Assembly: GCA_005877965.1 (NCBI GenBank)
Contig: VBNP01000039.1
Location: 1-27,804, forward strand
DNA length: 27,804 nt
Source of the DNA: Gammaproteobacteria bacterium
GTDB lineage: Bacteria; Pseudomonadota; Gammaproteobacteria; Steroidobacterales; Steroidobacteraceae
Direction of reading: 5' to 3'
Positions 24,043 to 27,804 of this stretch are shown one piece after another. Each line of letters opens with the position of its first letter. The stretch's first letter is position 1. The position numbers and the translations under genes are program-made. The notes under the pieces are model-generated. The model was not told the origin of the DNA. It searched no databases and saw nothing but the letters and a program-made list of their open reading frames with translations.

Positions 24043-25005
24043 TTAACCGAGCGCCGCGAGCTCGCTGGCGCCGAGCTTGATGCGCGCGGCCGCGACATCC
24101 TCCTCGAGGTGTGCCACGGAAGAGGTACCGGGGATGGGCAGCATCGCGGGGGATTTCGCCAGCAGCCAGGCGATCGCCGCCTGAAACACGCTCACGCCGT
24201 GCGCCTTGGCGAGGGCAGCGAGTGCCTTGCTGGCGCTGCCTGCGAGCGTATCCGAGGAGCCGCGCGCGATCGGCGCCCAGGGAATGAACGCCAGACCCTC
24301 GCGCTCGCAGACCGCGAGCACATCCGCCGAAGCGCGATCGGCGATGTTGTAGCGGTTCTGCACTGAAACGACCGGCACGACGCGGCGCGCGCGGGCGAGC
24401 TCCTCGGCGCTGAAATTCGACACACCCACGTGGCGGATCTTGCCTTCCTTCTGCAGGCGTGCCAGTTCCCCGACCGAATCCTCCAGCGGCACGTTCGGAT
24501 CGATGTGATGGAACTGATACAGATCGATGCGCGCCAGCTTCAGGCGTATCAGGCTTGCCTCGCACGCTGCGCGCAAGTGCTTGGGGCGGCCGTCCGGGAC
24601 CCAGTCGGGGGGCGTCGGGCGCACCAGGCCGCCCTTGGTCGCGATGACCAGCCCTGCCGGATAAGGGTGCAGCGTCTCGGCGATCAGGCGCTCGCTAACC
24701 TCGGGTCCATACGCATCCGCGGTGTCGATGAAGTCGACGCCGAGCTCCACGGCGCGGCGCAGCACCCGCCGTGCCTCGGCCGGATCCCTGGGCTCGCCCC
24801 AGATCCCAGCTCCCGTGATGCGCATGGCGCCGAAGCCCAGACGACGGACCATCAGGTCGCCGCCGATGTTGAGAGTCCCCGCCGCTTCAGCCGCTGCTAC
24901 CTGCGGCGACCCTGCGCGTGCCCGCTCACTCGGCACCATGAGACCTGCCATGCCAACGACACCACTCACGAGCACCTGCCTGCGTGTCAACCGTCGAGTG
25001 TCCAT
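24043..25005 (-). CDS. Aldo/keto reductase with Tat signal
   Basis: The 320-residue protein has a twin-arginine leader (T7-RRQVL, hydrophobic stretch VSGVVGMAGLMV, cut near residue 31), so it is predicted to be exported folded. The barrel has LGFGAMRITG, the catalytic Asp/Tyr in DFIDTADAYGPEVSERLIAETL, Lys in LVIATKGGL, and His in YQFHHIDPNVPLEDSV. ARLQKEGKIRHVGVSNFSAEEL, VQNRYNIADR and LPIPGTSSVAHLEED follow. All four catalytic residues appear present. It starts nine bases after the outer-membrane protein stop, so the two form an operon. Substrate unknown. A periplasmic NAD(P)H enzyme is odd; the cofactor may be loaded before export. Confidence 0.88.
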   Translation of the reverse strand: MDTRRLTRRQVLVSGVVGMAGLMVPSERARAGSPQVAAAEAAGTLNIGGDLMVRRLGFGAMRITGAGIWGEPRDPAEARRVLRRAVELGVDFIDTADAYGPEVSERLIAETLHPYPAGLVIATKGGLVRPTPPDWVPDGRPKHLRAACEASLIRLKLARIDLYQFHHIDPNVPLEDSVGELARLQKEGKIRHVGVSNFSAEELARARRVVPVVSVQNRYNIADRASADVLAVCEREGLAFIPWAPIARGSSDTLAGSASKALAALAKAHGVSVFQAAIAWLLAKSPAMLPIPGTSSVAHLEEDVAAARIKLGASELAALG

Positions 25006-25014
25006 GACCCGATG

Positions 25015-26262
25015 CTACAACCGCGCGCGCACGAACACCATGAAGGACACCGGACTGTCGTACGCGGCCTTGAGCGTGGACGGATAGCGGTAAGCGCTGA
25101 TGAGACCGCCGAGTCCGATGTCAAGAGCGCCGAGGCGGGCGAAATCGAAGACGTAGCCGAGCGAGAGTTTGTTGACGGTGAAGCTGCGGCCGTAGAGCGC
25201 CGCTCCGGGAAGAAACAACTCGTCCTTGGCCACGCGCTCGAGGCGGCCGAACAAGGTATGCGCGTCCGTGAGCTTGAGCGCCGATTCCAGCAGCCAGGCA
25301 TCGCTCACCGGCCCGGCCGACGGAGTGTTCCGCCCCCACGCGAGCGTCGTTTGCCACCACCGCGCCAGCGGCGCGTTGTAACTGGCGGACGCGCTGCCGC
25401 GCCGCACGCTGACGGCCGGCTGCAGCTGATCCGGGCTCGCCAGGCGCCCGAAACTGCCCTGCAGCGACCAGTCACGCGTCGGGTTGTACGACACGCGCAC
25501 CGCGTACGAATCCAGCGACCGCACCTCGATGTCGTAGCGATGCTGGTCCGGCTCGCGACCGTTGAACGCCGAGGCCTCGAGCCGCAGCTGCCTCCAGGTG
25601 TAGCCGCCCGTCGCCACGCCAAAGGAGATGTGCGTCGAATCGAGCCAGTGATGGGACAGCGGTGCTTCCGGGTTATCCATTCCCGACAGCCGGTGCATGA
25701 ACGCATTCGGTCCCAGCGCCGGCGCACCCGCAAGGCCTGCGTACACGAACAGCGAGCCCCGCGGCGAGAGGTTGAGGCTGTAGGTCGCGGCGGCCTCCAT
25801 CAACAGGTCATGCGGATGCTGCCGGTCGATGAGAGGATCACGGCCGTTGGCCGTCTCGCCGGTCTGAAAGAGCAGCGGATAACCGTTCCTGCCCATGAGG
25901 GGATCGGTCGACGCCATGACGCGTAAGCCGAGTGCGCCGTCGCCGAGCTCGCGGCGCGCCATGAACATGAGCATGCTGGTCGAGAAACCCTGGGTCGCGC
26001 CGCGCGGACCGCCCTGATCGTCATAGATGAGGTCCGCCTGACCGTGGACCATGGTCATCCATGCGCCGCGCATGGCATGCAGGCCCGACATCGGTGTTGA
26101 ATCGGGCTGCCAGCTGGTGCCGGAGCCCTCGCGGCTCATGGCGTAGGGGCCGTCGAGCCCCATCATGCCGAGGGCGGCGGCCTCGGGCTCTGAGGGCTGC
26201 GCGCCGGCCGCTCGCGCCAGCGCTGCCAGCCCGCACACCAGAGTCGCAGCACGCACGGACAT
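25015..26262 (-). CDS. Predicted outer-membrane beta-barrel protein
   Basis: The 415-residue precursor has a signal peptide (MSVRAATLVCGLAALARAAGA). A Met-rich mature N-terminus follows (GMMGLDGPYAMSREGSGTSWQPDSTP), then many alternating strands rich in aromatic residues. Recognisable blocks are LHAMRGAWMTMVHGQADLIYDDQGGPRG, YPLLFQTGETANGRDPLIDRQHPHDLLMEAA, ALGPNAFMHRLSGMDNPEAPLSHHWLDSTHISFGV and ASAFNGREPDQHRYDIE. As I recall, this conserved family is widespread in proteobacteria, often beside copper or other metal-resistance genes, and has no assigned function. No metal genes are visible here. The protein ends FMVFVRARL, without a classic terminal Phe. The ATG at 26262 has a weak ribosome-binding site. 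It is the first gene of a pair with the Tat reductase. Confidence 0.75.
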   Translation of the reverse strand: MSVRAATLVCGLAALARAAGAQPSEPEAAALGMMGLDGPYAMSREGSGTSWQPDSTPMSGLHAMRGAWMTMVHGQADLIYDDQGGPRGATQGFSTSMLMFMARRELGDGALGLRVMASTDPLMGRNGYPLLFQTGETANGRDPLIDRQHPHDLLMEAAATYSLNLSPRGSLFVYAGLAGAPALGPNAFMHRLSGMDNPEAPLSHHWLDSTHISFGVATGGYTWRQLRLEASAFNGREPDQHRYDIEVRSLDSYAVRVSYNPTRDWSLQGSFGRLASPDQLQPAVSVRRGSASASYNAPLARWWQTTLAWGRNTPSAGPVSDAWLLESALKLTDAHTLFGRLERVAKDELFLPGAALYGRSFTVNKLSLGYVFDFARLGALDIGLGGLISAYRYPSTLKAAYDSPVSFMVFVRARL

Positions 26263-26361
26263 CCGGCGATGCTACGCGAAAAGCCGACGCCGCAGACGCG
26301 GCGCTTTCAGGGTGCTTTGTATGCAACGCCAGATGAATTTATCGTACGAACTGATATCGAC

Positions 26362-26381
26362 TTGTAATAACGATATTACAA
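26362..26381. promoter_or_regulatory. Perfect palindrome TTGTAATA-N4-TATTACAA, likely operator
   Basis: Two perfect 8-bp arms surround ACGA, 20 bases in all. It overlaps the possible promoter boxes of the divergent region. The size and symmetry suit a dimeric TetR-, MarR- or GntR-like regulator, but no such gene lies next to it. Confidence 0.5.
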
Positions 26382-26384
26382 TAG

Positions 26385-26401
26385 CTTATGTGTCGCATAA
26401 G
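26385..26401. promoter_or_regulatory. Second palindrome CTTATG-N5-CATAAG
   Basis: Perfect 6-bp arms around TGTCG begin three bases after the first palindrome. It may be a second operator or part of a composite site. It could also be a short RNA stem if transcription runs through it. Confidence 0.35.
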
Positions 26402-26544
26402 TCGGCGGTAAAGCCGCGGCAATTTTGCGATGCAAGATTGAAAGGATCGGTGCATCGTCCCGGGCGGCTCGCCACTTCTGAGAGCCGTGCCACTCCTTGG
26501 TAAGATCGCGCGTGGGTCCTGTTGAGGCCAAGGGATGCCACGCA

Positions 26545-27804
26545 ATGGCTGACAGCATCATGCCCGTGGGCGATCTGGCGAAGCATGTCGGCGAAGAGAT
26601 CGGCGCCTCTTCGTGGACGACGCTCGACCAGGCACGCATCAACGAGTTCGCCCACTGCACGGGCGACCACCAATGGATCCACCTCGACGCCGAGCGTGCC
26701 GCGCGCGAAAGCCCCTTCGGCGGCACGGTCGCACACGGGTTCCTGACACTGTCGCTGCTCGCGCCCACGGGGTTCGAGGTGCTGCTCACCCGCATCGCGC
26801 CCAAATCGGTCGTGAACTACGGGCTCGAGCAGGCGCTGTGGTTCGCACCGAGCGCGGCCGAGGCGACCGAGGACATCACCTTCCACCGCTCCAATGCACA
26901 CCCGCATGTCGCCGCGGAATGCCAGGCGGTGCGCGAGGCGGTGGGGCTGCTGGAGATTTCCAACTACGGCAAGTTCGAAGTCAGTGGGGCTGGCACCGAG
27001 GAGTGGCTGTCGTACGTGATGGCGAACCGCGTGCCGAAGGCGGGCCGCATCGCGCTCACTCCCATGCTCAACGAGCGCGGCAAGCTGATCGGCGATTTCA
27101 CGCTGTGCCGGCTCGCGGCGGAGCACGTGTTTCTCATCTGCACCTACGCGGCGCAAGAGTATTACCGGCGCTGGTTCGACCGCCATGCGCCGCCGCCGGG
27201 CGTGACGGTGCGCCCGTGCGCGATGCAGTACGTCGGCCTGTCGGTCGCCGGCCCGCGCTCGCGCGCGCTCCTGCAGAGCGTGGTACGCGAAGACCTGTCG
27301 AGCGCGGCGTTCCCGTTCCTCTCGTTCCGGCGGCTCGATGTCGGCATGATCCCGGCGCTCGTGGGGCGCATCAGCTTCACGGGAGACCTCGGCTACGAGA
27401 TCTGGGTGACCACGGAATACCAGCGCGCGCTCTACGATCTGCTGATGGGAGCGGGCGCGGAGCAGGGATTGAAGCTCTTCGGTGGCCGGGCGCTCAACAG
27501 CCTGCGGATTGAAAAGAGCTTCGGCACCTGGGCCCGCGAATACCGGCCGATTTACGGGCCTTACGAGGCGGGGCTGGGGCGTTTCGTGGACCTGAAGAAG
27601 GGCGAGTTTGTCGGCCGCGCCGCGGCGCTCGAGGAGCGCGACAGCGGCGGCGCGCTGCGCCTGGTGACCTTCACGGTGGATGCGAGCGATGCCGATGCGA
27701 GCGGGGATGAGCCCGTCTGGCACGACGGCAAAGTCGTCGGCTGGGTGACCTCCGGGGCGTACGGCCACAGCGTGCGTCAGTCGCTCGCGCTCGGCTACAT
27801 TCCG
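26545..27804 (+). CDS. Chimera: truncated MaoC hydratase fused to GcvT/dimethylglycine-dehydrogenase C-terminal part (3' end outside window)
   Basis: One uninterrupted frame of 420 codons. Residues 1 to about 92 match a MaoC-type (R)-specific enoyl-CoA hydratase: FAHCTGDHQWIHLDAERAA, SPFGGTVAHGFLTLSLL and APKSVVNYG. The hot-dog fold then stops about 50 residues early. From about residue 94 (LEQALWFAP) the sequence matches the folate-binding, GcvT-like part of dimethylglycine or sarcosine dehydrogenases: FHRSNAHPHVAAECQAVREAVGLLEIS, GRIALTPMLNERGKLIGDF, GLSVAGPRSRALLQ, FTGDLGYEIWV, YGPYEAGLGRFV and GWVTSGAYGHSVRQSLALGYIP. The FAD domain of such enzymes is missing. ATG at 26545 has AAGGGA about nine bases upstream. 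Each half is recognised with confidence; whether the junction is natural is doubtful. Confidence 0.8.
   Translation, partial: MADSIMPVGDLAKHVGEEIGASSWTTLDQARINEFAHCTGDHQWIHLDAERAARESPFGGTVAHGFLTLSLLAPTGFEVLLTRIAPKSVVNYGLEQALWFAPSAAEATEDITFHRSNAHPHVAAECQAVREAVGLLEISNYGKFEVSGAGTEEWLSYVMANRVPKAGRIALTPMLNERGKLIGDFTLCRLAAEHVFLICTYAAQEYYRRWFDRHAPPPGVTVRPCAMQYVGLSVAGPRSRALLQSVVREDLSSAAFPFLSFRRLDVGMIPALVGRISFTGDLGYEIWVTTEYQRALYDLLMGAGAEQGLKLFGGRALNSLRIEKSFGTWAREYRPIYGPYEAGLGRFVDLKKGEFVGRAAALEERDSGGALRLVTFTVDASDADASGDEPVWHDGKVVGWVTSGAYGHSVRQSLALGYIP

Larger units (their letters stand above)
26263..26544. promoter_or_regulatory. Divergent control region with an AT-rich core
   Basis: The 282-base gap separates the minus-strand barrel/reductase pair from the plus-strand MaoC-GcvT chimera. 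Its core (about 26330-26435) is markedly AT-richer than anything else in the window. It holds two perfect palindromes and TACAAT (26377-26382), which could be a plus-strand -10 box. On the minus strand TTACAA and GATAAA lie 18 bases apart, a possible promoter for the barrel gene. No RNA gene was seen. Confidence 0.45.

Noticed and set aside
1..27804. Mobile element, prophage, CRISPR array or defence island
   Set aside because: No transposase, integrase, phage structural gene, regular spaced repeats or tRNA-linked direct repeats were found; codon and base use look uniform apart from the patch at 26330-26435.

Overview
The window is a very GC-rich chromosomal stretch, cut inside a gene at both ends. 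It most resembles a gammaproteobacterium near the Xanthomonadales / Nevskiales / Steroidobacterales. The hints are a fused aspartate kinase-diaminopimelate decarboxylase, an UrcA-family protein, YqjD/YqjE/YqjK proteins and a complete leucine-type acyl-CoA carboxylase. This placement is inferred from gene content; there is no rRNA gene or species-level marker. I saw no tRNA, rRNA, CRISPR array, insertion sequence, integrase or origin.

Layout. (1) 1-6723, minus strand: transaldolase, a DksA/TraR zinc-finger protein and a SAM hydroxide adenosyltransferase. After a C/G-only tract and a good sigma70-like promoter come a small acidic protein, the fused LysAC enzyme and the N-terminal half of penicillin-binding protein 1B. 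(2) 6830-7841, plus strand: three tightly overlapping genes of the YqjD-YqjE-YqjK type. (3) 7871-10333: an L,D-transpeptidase (minus), then 3-methyladenine DNA glycosylase and DsbA (plus). (4) 10371-15948: a leucine/isovalerate catabolic locus. MccA and MccB (methylcrotonyl-CoA carboxylase) are on the minus strand; isovaleryl-CoA dehydrogenase and a GntR/FadR-type regulator diverge from them. (5) 16082-18332: a LemA protein and a GIDE-domain membrane protein carrying a canonical EF-hand loop, facing a secreted protein of unknown family. (6) 18536-19312: ferredoxin/flavodoxin-NADP reductase. (7) 19421-23330, minus: a LytS/LytTR two-component system, a spinster-like MFS transporter broken by a frameshift, and a GIY-YIG nuclease-like protein. 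(8) 23626-26262: an UrcA-family protein (plus), then an outer-membrane barrel and a Tat-exported aldo/keto reductase (minus). (9) 26545-27804, plus: an in-frame chimera of half a MaoC hydratase and the aminomethyltransferase (GcvT-like) half of a dimethylglycine-dehydrogenase-type protein, running off the window.

How the genes fit together. MccA, MccB and LiuA cover two consecutive steps of leucine breakdown (isovaleryl-CoA to methylcrotonyl-CoA to methylglutaconyl-CoA). The overlapping GntR gene is the obvious local regulator. LysAC, PBP1B and the L,D-transpeptidase all touch the lysine/meso-DAP/peptidoglycan economy. The LemA/GIDE pair is probably an envelope-associated module of poorly known function. 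The most unusual items are the MaoC-GcvT chimera at the right end, the EF-hand inside the GIDE protein, and the MFS frameshift.
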